Source: Nitrospira sp. (GTDB lineage Bacteria; Nitrospirota; Nitrospiria; Nitrospirales; Nitrospiraceae). From it: a DNA stretch of 64,000 bases. Location: positions 1 through 64,000 of the forward strand of contig JARFXQ010000014.1 in NCBI GenBank assembly GCA_029194725.1, read 5' to 3'. The notes under the pieces were generated by a model. It was not told where the DNA came from. It ran no database searches and saw only the letters and a list, made by a program, of their open reading frames with translations. Position 1 is the stretch's first letter, and every line of letters begins with the position of its first letter. This document shows, one piece after another, positions 26,056-33,873 of the stretch. The position numbers and the translations under genes were made by a program.

Positions 26056-26787
26056 TTATGCTCTCGACTGCAATCGTTTGGCGAGTGTCTCAAGGACACC
26101 AGTGGTACGGGCTGAAAAGGACCGCTCGGTTTTTGTTTTGTTGGCCTCGGTGGCGCAGGCTTCAATGAGGGCTTCAAGATCGGCAAGCGTGTCAACATCG
26201 CGCCACGGCGGGATCAGGGAAGTCTTGAGTCCGATCTCCGCTGCTCTCTTTTGTGTGAGCCTCAGAACCTGATCGGTTGACCAAGGAATGTTGTCGAACA
26301 GGTCTAGTGCCATCCGCTTGAGGCCGATCAGATAATAGCCTCCATCAAAAGCTGGACCGAGCACAAGATCATGGTTCTCCAGCGAGGTGAGAGCCAGTTT
26401 GAAATGCTCGAGCGGAAGGGTCGGTACGTCCGTTCCAATGAGTACGACCTGTCTGTATCCTTGCGCGAACAGCGTTTGAAATGCCTGGTTCATGCGCGCG
26501 CCGAGGTTGTCGCCGACTTGGTCGAGCAGCTTCACCGCCTGCCGCTCTTCCATGATCTTGAAGAAGACATGGGTTGCTGAGGGCGCACAGGCAAGATAGC
26601 GAGCAAGCGGCAGTTTCAGTTTCGAGGCAGCCATCTTTGTTCTCTCCAAAGTATCGATCACGAAACTGCCGTGGAGTGTGGCCGCTTCGTCGGGAGTCAG
26701 GGGCGGGGAAAGCCGGGTCTTCACCTGTCCCGGGATCGGTGCTTTCGCGAAGACCACTAAGGCAGTGCTGAGTTTTGAGTCGCCCAT
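26056..26787 (-). CDS. TIGR04282-family glycosyltransferase (DUF2064)
   Basis: 243 residues. STALVVFAKAPIPGQVKTRLSPPLTPDEAA is the characteristic N-terminus. It continues with LIGTDVPTLP, in which the DxP motif binds the nucleotide-sugar metal, and LGPAFDGGYYLIGL. In some organisms the family is associated with arsenosugar biosynthesis, but no arsenic gene is present here, so that name should not be read as a function. It sits 3 bp after its partner at 26791-27495 in the same operon. Confidence 0.85.
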   Translation of the reverse strand: MGDSKLSTALVVFAKAPIPGQVKTRLSPPLTPDEAATLHGSFVIDTLERTKMAASKLKLPLARYLACAPSATHVFFKIMEERQAVKLLDQVGDNLGARMNQAFQTLFAQGYRQVVLIGTDVPTLPLEHFKLALTSLENHDLVLGPAFDGGYYLIGLKRMALDLFDNIPWSTDQVLRLTQKRAAEIGLKTSLIPPWRDVDTLADLEALIEACATEANKTKTERSFSARTTGVLETLAKRLQSRA

Positions 26788-26790
26788 ATC

Positions 26791-27495
26791 CTATCGTACT
26801 GCCTTGTAGAAGTCCTTGAGGCGATGGGGACTCACTCCGATCCAATACAAGAATCGCAGGGTCCACATCAAGAGGATGGTTCTCAAGGGGCCCTGCTGTT
26901 CCCAACGTCGGAACGATGTGGTGACCTTCTGATGAAGGGCCGCCGTCAGTCCAGCACGCTTCAGTCTCCGACTGAACTCAATGTCTTCCATCAGCGGAAT
27001 GTCGGCGAAGCCACCGAGCTGTTCAAAGACATGACGACGAATGAACAGGGCCTGATCGCCCGTGGCGATACCGCTCAATCGGGAACGCCAGTTCATGAAT
27101 GTGCTGATCATGGTTCCCAAAGCAGAACGAGAGTCGAAGGTGACATCAAACCGACCTGCCACTATCGCCGGGTCGGTGAGTGCTGCTTGGATCATCCGTT
27201 GTGCTCCAGTCGGCAATAGCGTGTCGGCATGGAGGAAGAGGAGAATGTCGCCTCGGGCGGCCTTGGCCCCCTCGTTCATTTGGCCTGCCCGTCCTGCCGG
27301 AGCGGTTACGAGGCGAATGTTTGGTGCGCCCACGCAAGAGACTTCGATAATCGAGATCGTCTGATCGGTGCTTCCTCCATCAACAAGGATGGCTTCGAGG
27401 ATTTCAGACAACGGTAGGGATGAAAGGGTTTGCCCAATGGTTCTCTCTTCATTCAGAGTCGGAATGATGACGGAGATCGCCACCCTGGAGGTCAC
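26791..27495 (-). CDS. TIGR04283-family GT2 glycosyltransferase
   Basis: 234 residues. The GT-A fold starts SVIIPTLNEERTIGQTL. DGGSTDQT and LLFLHADTLLP (the D-x-D equivalent is HAD) mark the donor site. GDQALFIRRHVFEQLGGF and PLMEDIEFSRRLKR are family signatures. It overlaps the upstream membrane-protein gene by ATGA. The TIGR04283/TIGR04282 pair is usually adjacent, as here. Acceptor is unknown. Confidence 0.87.
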   Translation of the reverse strand: MTSRVAISVIIPTLNEERTIGQTLSSLPLSEILEAILVDGGSTDQTISIIEVSCVGAPNIRLVTAPAGRAGQMNEGAKAARGDILLFLHADTLLPTGAQRMIQAALTDPAIVAGRFDVTFDSRSALGTMISTFMNWRSRLSGIATGDQALFIRRHVFEQLGGFADIPLMEDIEFSRRLKRAGLTAALHQKVTTSFRRWEQQGPLRTILLMWTLRFLYWIGVSPHRLKDFYKAVR

Positions 27496-27905
27496 GCTGT
27501 GGGCTTCTTGGGCTCGACGAACATGAAATACATGACAATGATGATGGTGACCCAGAAGAGGACCTGCTTGTGCCAGAAGAGCACTTCTCCGTATTGAAGG
27601 AGGCCTAGGGCCAGGGAGATCGCAACGGCCATGGTTCCGTAGCGGAGAATCGGAGTTTCAATGGCGGCATTGGCCCAGATCGCAAGGCCACCGAAATAGA
27701 CGAGAAACGGCATGACATTGATTTCGAAGCCGCCGCTAATGGACAGAAACACATTGAGAAAACCGATAAACATCAGCGCGGATCCGACCATCAAGCCAAT
27801 GACGTGTATGTGATGCTCGTTCCCACCTTCCTGCTCACCCGCTTTGGTCGGACGTACTTGGTGCGGAGGTTCGTCTTGAGGAGGTGGAAGATCGGACGGA
27901 GTCAT
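27492..27905 (-). CDS. Small inner-membrane protein, four helices
   Basis: 137 residues. A ~30-residue proline-rich, hydrophilic N-terminus precedes four predicted membrane helices (~33-57, 64-84, 90-114, 118-134). It starts 2 bp after the dCTP deaminase stop and overlaps the glycosyltransferase start, so it is inside the operon. I do not recognise the family. Confidence 0.7.
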   Translation of the reverse strand: MTPSDLPPPQDEPPHQVRPTKAGEQEGGNEHHIHVIGLMVGSALMFIGFLNVFLSISGGFEINVMPFLVYFGGLAIWANAAIETPILRYGTMAVAISLALGLLQYGEVLFWHKQVLFWVTIIIVMYFMFVEPKKPTA

Positions 27906-27907
27906 GG

Positions 27908-29065
27908 CTAGACTTTAAAATGCTTACTGAGTGTCAAGGATTGCTGTTGATAGGATGATCCCAACAGGGACCCATAGAGCTGTGTCGGCATCTCCATCAT
28001 CTTGTCATAGACGACCTTAAAAAAGGTCTGTCCATCATGGATCAAGAATGGCACGTCATGTGGACGAACTTCCAGCACAACCTGTGTGCCTTTGATCTCT
28101 CCCTTCGATCCATAACCGAACCCCGGGTCAAAGAAGCCGGCATAGTGAGTCCGTAGCTCTCCGCAGGCTGCTTCGTAAGCCACCATCTCGGCGGCGTAGC
28201 CGGCCGGCACACGGATGCGCTCCTTCGAGGCAAGGATATAAAACTCTTCCGGCTCCAATAACAAGCTATCGTGGCGATGGCGATGGAGCGGTTCCCAAAA
28301 ATCAGTCGCAGCATAATGGCCGACTTTCTCAAGATCAATGACATGGCTATTTTTCTTTGCCCGGTAACCGATGACACGAGTGTCTCCTTGATCCGTTCCG
28401 GCGAGATCAATGCGGAGGAATAGGCCGCGCTCAACGCGAAAGTCTCGGCTGCTTACTGCCTTATGGGATGCCATATTGTGATACAGCAACGGCCTGTGTC
28501 GATGCAGCGCCTGAAGCGCCCGGTCCGGCACCGTGGCTTCGCCGCACACAAATCGGACTTGGTTCAGCGACTGCCCGGTGCGAACTTTAATGGCAAACGA
28601 GCGTGGGACGACCTCCAGGAACAGCCGGCCACGATAGCCTGCACGGATTTCGTCGAATCCGGAGGTGAGATCCGTCACCACGCGGGTGAAGACGTCCAGT
28701 CGGCCCGTCGTGCTCTTTGGATTCGCCCGTGCGCGGATATTCTTCGGGAGGGCGAGTTGCTCCAGCAATGGAACGAGATACACATGGCCCTTTTCCAGAA
28801 TCGCCCCGCCGGTCAGATCCATCTCGTACATCACGAGATCCGACTGGTAGAAATCCAGCACGTCCAGTCTAGAGGAGATGGCCGACAGTTCCGGCAAAAA
28901 GCTGCTGATCAGTCGATAGGCTTTGGGGCCCAGACGGAGATCGAGGCTGGCAGGCTGGATCTGTCTCTCTTCGACCGTCGGAGAAGCGCTGATGGCGCGA
29001 CTCGCGATCAAGCGTTTGATGCCCTGATAGGGCAGAATACCGGCTCGGGGAGAAAGAGTGGTCAC
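27908..29065 (-). CDS. dcd: 2'-deoxycytidine 5'-triphosphate deaminase (two-domain Dcd)
   Basis: 385 residues, about twice the usual Dcd length, with two dUTPase-like halves as in the long 2'-deoxycytidine triphosphate deaminases. The first half has EERQIQPASLDLRLGPKAYRL, the phosphate-binding RANPKSTTGRLDVFTR and the catalytic-type DEIRAGYRGRLFLEV. The second has LLEPEEFYILASKERIRVPAGYAAEMV and HYAGFFDPGFGYG. It makes dUTP from dCTP for thymidylate synthesis. GTG start overlaps the KamA stop by 4 bp. Confidence 0.87.
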   Translation of the reverse strand: MTTLSPRAGILPYQGIKRLIASRAISASPTVEERQIQPASLDLRLGPKAYRLISSFLPELSAISSRLDVLDFYQSDLVMYEMDLTGGAILEKGHVYLVPLLEQLALPKNIRARANPKSTTGRLDVFTRVVTDLTSGFDEIRAGYRGRLFLEVVPRSFAIKVRTGQSLNQVRFVCGEATVPDRALQALHRHRPLLYHNMASHKAVSSRDFRVERGLFLRIDLAGTDQGDTRVIGYRAKKNSHVIDLEKVGHYAATDFWEPLHRHRHDSLLLEPEEFYILASKERIRVPAGYAAEMVAYEAACGELRTHYAGFFDPGFGYGSKGEIKGTQVVLEVRPHDVPFLIHDGQTFFKVVYDKMMEMPTQLYGSLLGSSYQQQSLTLSKHFKV

Positions 29066-30255
29066 AGGTTGTCCGCATCACCGCCGCAACTGTTACCCCA
29101 GGCGGCGTAACCGTCGCGATCGGGGTAGCTGTCGCTGCAAGCCGCATAGGCTTCTTCTGGATCGCCGAGTGAAGAACGTGCATCGATCATCGGAAGCTCC
29201 CGTCGGTTATCGGACTTAGGCTGAGGATAGTGGAACGTCTTGTCCTCATAATTGCGGAGGATCGCTCCGTCCTCATCCAGATGGACCACGTAGTTGTCGG
29301 GCAGCAACGGGATTTTACCGCCCCCACCCGGCGCATCGATCACGAAATGGGGCACGGCCATGCCACTTGTATGACCCTGGAGAGCCTTGATGATGCTCAG
29401 GCCTGTTTCGACGGTCGTCCGGAAATGATTCGTTCCCTTGGTCAAGTCGGCCTGATAGAGGTAATAGGGCTTCACCCGCGCCAGGAGCAGCTGATGGACG
29501 AGGCGTTTCATGACGGCTGGGTCGTCATTCACGTCTTTGAGGAGAACTGTTTGAGCTCCGAGTGGAATGCCGGCATCCGCGAGTCGGCCGCAAGCGGATT
29601 TCACTTCTGGCGTCAGCTCGTCCGGGTGATTGAAATGCAGGTTCATGTAAATGGGATGGTACTTTTTCACCATGTCACAGAGATGGGATGTGATGCGTTG
29701 CGGCAACGTTCCCGGAACCCTCGATCCGATACGGATGATCTCCAAGTGAGGAATTGTTCGAAGCGCCTTCAGTACACGTTCGAGGAGATGGTCGGGAAGC
29801 AGCAACGGGTCGCCTCCAGAGAGGATCACATCGCGCACCTCTTTGTGCTCACGGAGATATTCGATAGCGCGGTCCAGCTCGCCCTTCTTGAGAAATCCAG
29901 GCTTGCCGACCAGACGCTTTCTGGTACAAAACCGGCAGTAGATCGGACATTGGTTCGTGACCATCAGCAGCACCCGGTCTGGGTAGCGGTGCACGAGGTG
30001 CGGCACCGGGCTCATGAGGTCTTCTTCTAAAGGATCGTCATCGGCCGCAATATCGTCCAGCTCCGCCGCGTCGGGCACCACCTGTTTCCAGATCGGGTCA
30101 TCCTTCGATTTGATCGTCTCGAGCACGGTCGGGGTAATCCGCATGGGATAAGGGCCGACTATCGCCTCGACCTCCTTTTCATCGATTCCGAACCGTTCGG
30201 CCAAGTCCTTGGGCTTCACGATGCTCTTAGCCAGGACTTGTCTCCAGTCTTCCAT
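29062..30255 (-). CDS. kamA: Lysine 2,3-aminomutase (KamA-family radical SAM, PLP enzyme)
   Basis: 397 residues, versus ~416 in clostridial LAM. The radical-SAM motif is CPIYCRFCTRKR (Cx3Cx2C), binding a [4Fe-4S] and SAM. The PLP lysine lies in DAPGGGGK near the C-terminus. The two aspartates that bind the substrate epsilon-amino group in LAM appear conserved: YQADLTKG and the Asp of IDAPGGGGK. L-lysine to L-beta-lysine is therefore the likely reaction. RBS AAGGAC precedes the ATG. Products could feed EF-P beta-lysylation or the osmolyte N-acetyl-beta-lysine; no ablB or epmA gene is visible here. Confidence 0.87.
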   Translation of the reverse strand: MEDWRQVLAKSIVKPKDLAERFGIDEKEVEAIVGPYPMRITPTVLETIKSKDDPIWKQVVPDAAELDDIAADDDPLEEDLMSPVPHLVHRYPDRVLLMVTNQCPIYCRFCTRKRLVGKPGFLKKGELDRAIEYLREHKEVRDVILSGGDPLLLPDHLLERVLKALRTIPHLEIIRIGSRVPGTLPQRITSHLCDMVKKYHPIYMNLHFNHPDELTPEVKSACGRLADAGIPLGAQTVLLKDVNDDPAVMKRLVHQLLLARVKPYYLYQADLTKGTNHFRTTVETGLSIIKALQGHTSGMAVPHFVIDAPGGGGKIPLLPDNYVVHLDEDGAILRNYEDKTFHYPQPKSDNRRELPMIDARSSLGDPEEAYAACSDSYPDRDGYAAWGNSCGGDADNL

Positions 30256-30273
30256 GAATTGTCCTTCGGTTGG

Positions 30274-30612
30274 TCAGTTAATTCGGCAAGATGGGTGTTC
30301 GTCGTCTTGGTCTAACACATCAGGTGTGGTGCGGGCTTGCGGCTGAAACTCGGTTGCCGCCTGGGCTCCCGCCCGGTCGGCGCCATATCGCTCGTTCAGA
30401 TAGGCCAGAATGTCATCGGTTTCCGTCAGAACGAGATCGCCATCCTTGAGGACCGGCACATAGTATTGGCCGGATACCTCGTAAACCTGCGTGCGCATCC
30501 GCCTGCTGTCCGGCACGACGACCGCCTCATAGGTCACTCCCAAATCAGCCAGTTTTTGGCGGACCTCATGACAGTCAGGGCACCAGTCGACATGGAAAAG
30601 AGTCACAGCCAC
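30274..30612 (-). CDS. Glutaredoxin-like / GST N-terminal domain protein
   Basis: 112 residues, GTG start. The thioredoxin fold has active-site CPDC (FHVDWCPDCHEVRQ), cis-Pro in YYVPVLKDGDLVLTET and SDDIL-like TDDILAYL. This is a single-domain glutaredoxin/GST-N-like disulfide reductase with a polar 30-residue tail. It is 18 bp upstream of kamA. Whether it uses glutathione or another thiol is not evident. Confidence 0.75.
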   Translation of the reverse strand: MAVTLFHVDWCPDCHEVRQKLADLGVTYEAVVVPDSRRMRTQVYEVSGQYYVPVLKDGDLVLTETDDILAYLNERYGADRAGAQAATEFQPQARTTPDVLDQDDEHPSCRIN

Positions 30613-30684
30613 AATCGTATTAGGCTACCAGGAAAAAGGCAGAAAGTGAAACGTCCAATTTATGGTTGATTGTGAAGGCGCGCA

Positions 30685-32160
30685 TCAGCCTGGTCGAAGG
30701 GCACAAGGAACCATAATGGCGTCCATCATCCCGTGAAGAATCTTCTTATCAGCCGGGCAGAGGGTCGCCAGAATGCCGGCGAGCTCTATCTGACCATCGG
30801 ACACAAAATAGTAGGGAGAGAGGCGTACGCGGCCTGACATGCGTACCATGGTTTGTTGGTCATTTTCCACAAAGTCCATTTCAAATAGCCGCCCCTTATG
30901 GAACTCTTGCAAGACATGGGGTGTAGTCGGGAAAGCTGCGAGCGCTTTCCCGAGGGCCTGGACCCATTCGACTTGAGGCATGTCATGTCCGATCGACACG
31001 CCTCGACTTCCCCAAGCGAGTGCTGAAAATCCGGAAGGCTTGATGACGAAACGACGCTCTTTTTGCGTGGCAGTCTCGAGATCGGCCCAATTTGCAACCG
31101 CGCGTCCGCCGATCCGTAGGCCTGGGATCGTCGCAATTGCAGGAAGCGGTGCTGGGTCGAGCAGCCAGGTCTTGGGCATGATGGTGCTTAAATGAAACAT
31201 GCAGTCGGGCCCCAGTTCCTTCTCCCAGAATGGACGAAGCACAGGATGGTGGAGCAGCGCGAAAGCAGATTTTTCCTCCAGTATCGGCTTGTAAGGCGGC
31301 GTCACGGACACCCAGCCTTTCTTCGCGGCATATTGGACGAGCTCAGCCTTGGGAATGTTCAAGAGGTCGAACAGTTCATAAAAGCGATAGACCATGCTGA
31401 TGGCTTGATCGCTGCCGTCTATATGCAGCCGAAGCCCTTCCTCTGTAAATCGAACCTCATGCGGCTCGACACACCATACTGGCAGCTTCTCTTCGCGGAG
31501 TTCAGCGGCCAGCCACGACATTTCGGGCCGATAGTCCTTGGATTCTTCCGAGACCAGGATCGCAATGCAGCCTTCGCGCCGGCCTTGCAACGATTGCGAC
31601 ATGCGGGCGAATCCACGTACCATCCCGTCTCGTCCCCCGATGAGCTGTGAATCACTGCCATCAAGGTCGTGATAGATGTACGAGAGGCAGGCGGTGAGAC
31701 CGATGCCACCTGGAACCGAATCCAGCTCCGTGATGACCATGCCGTCCTCTGTGGGGATCACATCGGGCCTGATGACGGCGGGCAGGGCATCGCGAAACCG
31801 TTTCATCCGGCTGTACTGCACCAAGACTTCCGGCTTACCTTGATCAAGGTATCGCGCAACCCAGGTTGGTTGAACTCCTTTGACGCTCTCGTTGTAGAGC
31901 CGGTTCAGCACTCGATAGAACGAGAGTAGTTGTGGCCCCAAATCGGTGAAGAATTTCAGGTGATCAGGCGACAAGTAAAACGGACAGGGGCTGACTCGCC
32001 AAGAGGTCGTCGCTCCCAAGCCCGAAGAGGGCTGCTCAGAAGATGCGGCAGCTGGAAAGCTAAACAGACTGGCCTGGCACAATCGTGCGCGGATGGCGTT
32101 GCACCGATCGCGTGCTGCTTCAGGAGAAAGCGTCTGGCAGGAGGCTTCGGTCTGGGTCAA
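30685..32160 (-). CDS. ATP-grasp-like ligase, unknown substrate
   Basis: 491 residues; TTG start at 32160 with only a weak RBS. The N-terminal third has ITELDSVPGGIGLTA, as in glutathionylspermidine-synthase-type and circularly arranged ATP-grasp proteins. The C-terminal third has FVIKPSGFSALAWGSRGV (ATP-binding Lys), HVLQEFHKG and VRMSGRVRLSPYYF, consistent with ATP-grasp nucleotide and metal ligands. A carboxylate-amine ligation on a peptide or metabolite is inferred. It is divergent from the YkgJ-DUF2156 gene and is the first gene of the minus-strand operon (73 bp to the glutaredoxin-like gene). Confidence 0.55.
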   Translation of the reverse strand: MTQTEASCQTLSPEAARDRCNAIRARLCQASLFSFPAAASSEQPSSGLGATTSWRVSPCPFYLSPDHLKFFTDLGPQLLSFYRVLNRLYNESVKGVQPTWVARYLDQGKPEVLVQYSRMKRFRDALPAVIRPDVIPTEDGMVITELDSVPGGIGLTACLSYIYHDLDGSDSQLIGGRDGMVRGFARMSQSLQGRREGCIAILVSEESKDYRPEMSWLAAELREEKLPVWCVEPHEVRFTEEGLRLHIDGSDQAISMVYRFYELFDLLNIPKAELVQYAAKKGWVSVTPPYKPILEEKSAFALLHHPVLRPFWEKELGPDCMFHLSTIMPKTWLLDPAPLPAIATIPGLRIGGRAVANWADLETATQKERRFVIKPSGFSALAWGSRGVSIGHDMPQVEWVQALGKALAAFPTTPHVLQEFHKGRLFEMDFVENDQQTMVRMSGRVRLSPYYFVSDGQIELAGILATLCPADKKILHGMMDAIMVPCALRPG

Positions 32161-32310
32161 TGAGAAAACCCTTAGCTACGTTTCAGCTTGCAGAAAGGCG
32201 GTATTAGACGTTGCACCGAGACTCATGCTAGCACGGGCATCAGAGACCGACAAGAGCCCGGTGGATGGCCTGATGAGTATAAGGGGAGAGCAATATTGCC
32301 CGGCGTCGCG

Positions 32311-33873
32311 ATGATCAGCCGAGATGATCGGAAGCGAACCTTCCTTGCTACCGTCCAGCATGCATCGTATGATTGGATCTCGATGGATCTCAGTCCAGTG
32401 GATTCGAAACAAACAATAAAGGTCCTGCCTCAGCTGGTTCCCGATTCCGCCTGTTTTCGTTGTGATGTCTGTTGTCGCTTTCCCGAAGCAGACAGCTTTC
32501 TTCGCCCATACTTTACACATCTGGAAATCAGCGATGCCGTGGCACATGGAGTTCCTGAGTCGTTTTTCCCTAACAGGTCTGGCTCGCAGGTCGATCTTGT
32601 CGAGAATCCCATCGGCGAAGGGTATCTCTGTCCTGCGTTTGATCCGAAGTCAGGCCTTTGTGGAATTTACGAGGATCGCCCATTGGATTGTCGCCTGTAC
32701 CCGTTGGCCTTGATGTGGGACGCGGCTGGTCGAGAAGTCCAGCTTGGTTGGGATTCCAAGTGTCCGTTCGTCCGTGACGCGCCCTCAAGTGCAATTCGCG
32801 AGTACGGGGACCGTGTTGCCACCTTCCTTGCGGATGAGGCGATCGTGGAAGCGATTGCGGCTCATCCTCGCCTCGTTGGTCGGTTTCAGCAGGATGTGGT
32901 CGTTCTCAAGGCGCTCCCGCACCTGACGGTTCTGCTTGGTCCTAAGCCGGTGGACCCTCAGCTCCGTCCGTTGGCGTTGCAGGATGCAGCGCGTTTCGCA
33001 AAGGCGCTCGAGTGTGCTCAAGTGATCGGTCCTGACACGCCGGCCGCATTTGCATTTCCCTACCACTATGTATGGACATCGCTGCTTCCCTACTGGTGGA
33101 TGGAGTCTGATCACACGCTGTTTCTTATTGCCGAGTCTCCGGACGGATGGTTCATGCCGCTTCCACCACTCGGAGCCGGCCCTCTGGATCAGGCGGTGGA
33201 ACGAGCATTCGGGCTGATGCAGTCGTGGAACGGGCCGTCGCCGGTGAGTCGCATCGAAAACGTGATGGAGTCCCAAAGGCAGCTGCTGGAGTGTGACAGA
33301 ATCCAATTCCGTCGGAAAGCGGGAGACTATCTCTATCCCGTCGGCGCTCTGGTTGCCTTGGCAGGAGACCACTACAAATCTCAACGGGCGCTCTGCAATC
33401 GTGTGGCCAGAGAAGGGGTGATCACGAGCGAACCGTATCGTGCTGACCATCAAGCCGGCTGCGCGCTTCTGTATCGGCGGTGGGCCGAGCAGAAACGCCG
33501 GGGAACCCTCGATCAGATGGGGAAGCTGCTTCTGGAGGATGCAGAAATGGCCCATGCGCTCGTCTTCCAAGAGCATGAACGGATCGGCTTGTCGGGTACG
33601 ATCGTGCGAGTCAACGGTGACATCGCTGCCTATACCTTCGGCTACTGGTTGACTCCTCAAACCTGGTGCGTCTTGTTGGAAGTCGCGGACCGTTCCATTT
33701 CCGGTCTGGCTCAGTGGGTCTTCCGCGATACCTGTAGAACTGCCATGGCGCAAGGGGCGGTCTCTATCAATGCCATGGATGATGCAGATCTTCCAGGACT
33801 CCGTGCCGCCAAGTCGGCCTACCATCCAACCGCACTCCTCGATACCTGGACCATCACAAGGACGACCACATGA
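32311..33873 (+). CDS. YkgJ-type Cys-cluster domain fused to DUF2156 (GNAT-like) domain
   Basis: 520 residues from ATG 32311; ATG 32383 and an earlier TTG are alternatives, and none has a strong RBS. Residues ~45-150 contain CFRCDVCCRFPEAD, CPAFDPKSGLCGIYEDRPLDCRLYP and a further Cys (DSKCPF), the cysteine pattern of YkgJ/UPF0153 proteins that bind zinc or Fe-S. The C-terminal ~270 residues have GDYLYPVGALVALAGDHYKSQ, GYWLTPQ and NAMDDADLPGLRAAKSAYHP, the pattern of DUF2156, whose fold is that of aminoacyl transferases (MprF/FemX type). Such a fusion is unusual. It overlaps the kinase gene by ATGA. Confidence 0.75.
   Translation: MISRDDRKRTFLATVQHASYDWISMDLSPVDSKQTIKVLPQLVPDSACFRCDVCCRFPEADSFLRPYFTHLEISDAVAHGVPESFFPNRSGSQVDLVENPIGEGYLCPAFDPKSGLCGIYEDRPLDCRLYPLALMWDAAGREVQLGWDSKCPFVRDAPSSAIREYGDRVATFLADEAIVEAIAAHPRLVGRFQQDVVVLKALPHLTVLLGPKPVDPQLRPLALQDAARFAKALECAQVIGPDTPAAFAFPYHYVWTSLLPYWWMESDHTLFLIAESPDGWFMPLPPLGAGPLDQAVERAFGLMQSWNGPSPVSRIENVMESQRQLLECDRIQFRRKAGDYLYPVGALVALAGDHYKSQRALCNRVAREGVITSEPYRADHQAGCALLYRRWAEQKRRGTLDQMGKLLLEDAEMAHALVFQEHERIGLSGTIVRVNGDIAAYTFGYWLTPQTWCVLLEVADRSISGLAQWVFRDTCRTAMAQGAVSINAMDDADLPGLRAAKSAYHPTALLDTWTITRTTT

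Noticed and set aside
26056..27495. Arsenosugar biosynthesis locus
   Set aside because: The two glycosyltransferases carry that family name, but no ArsM, ArsS or ars regulator is nearby.
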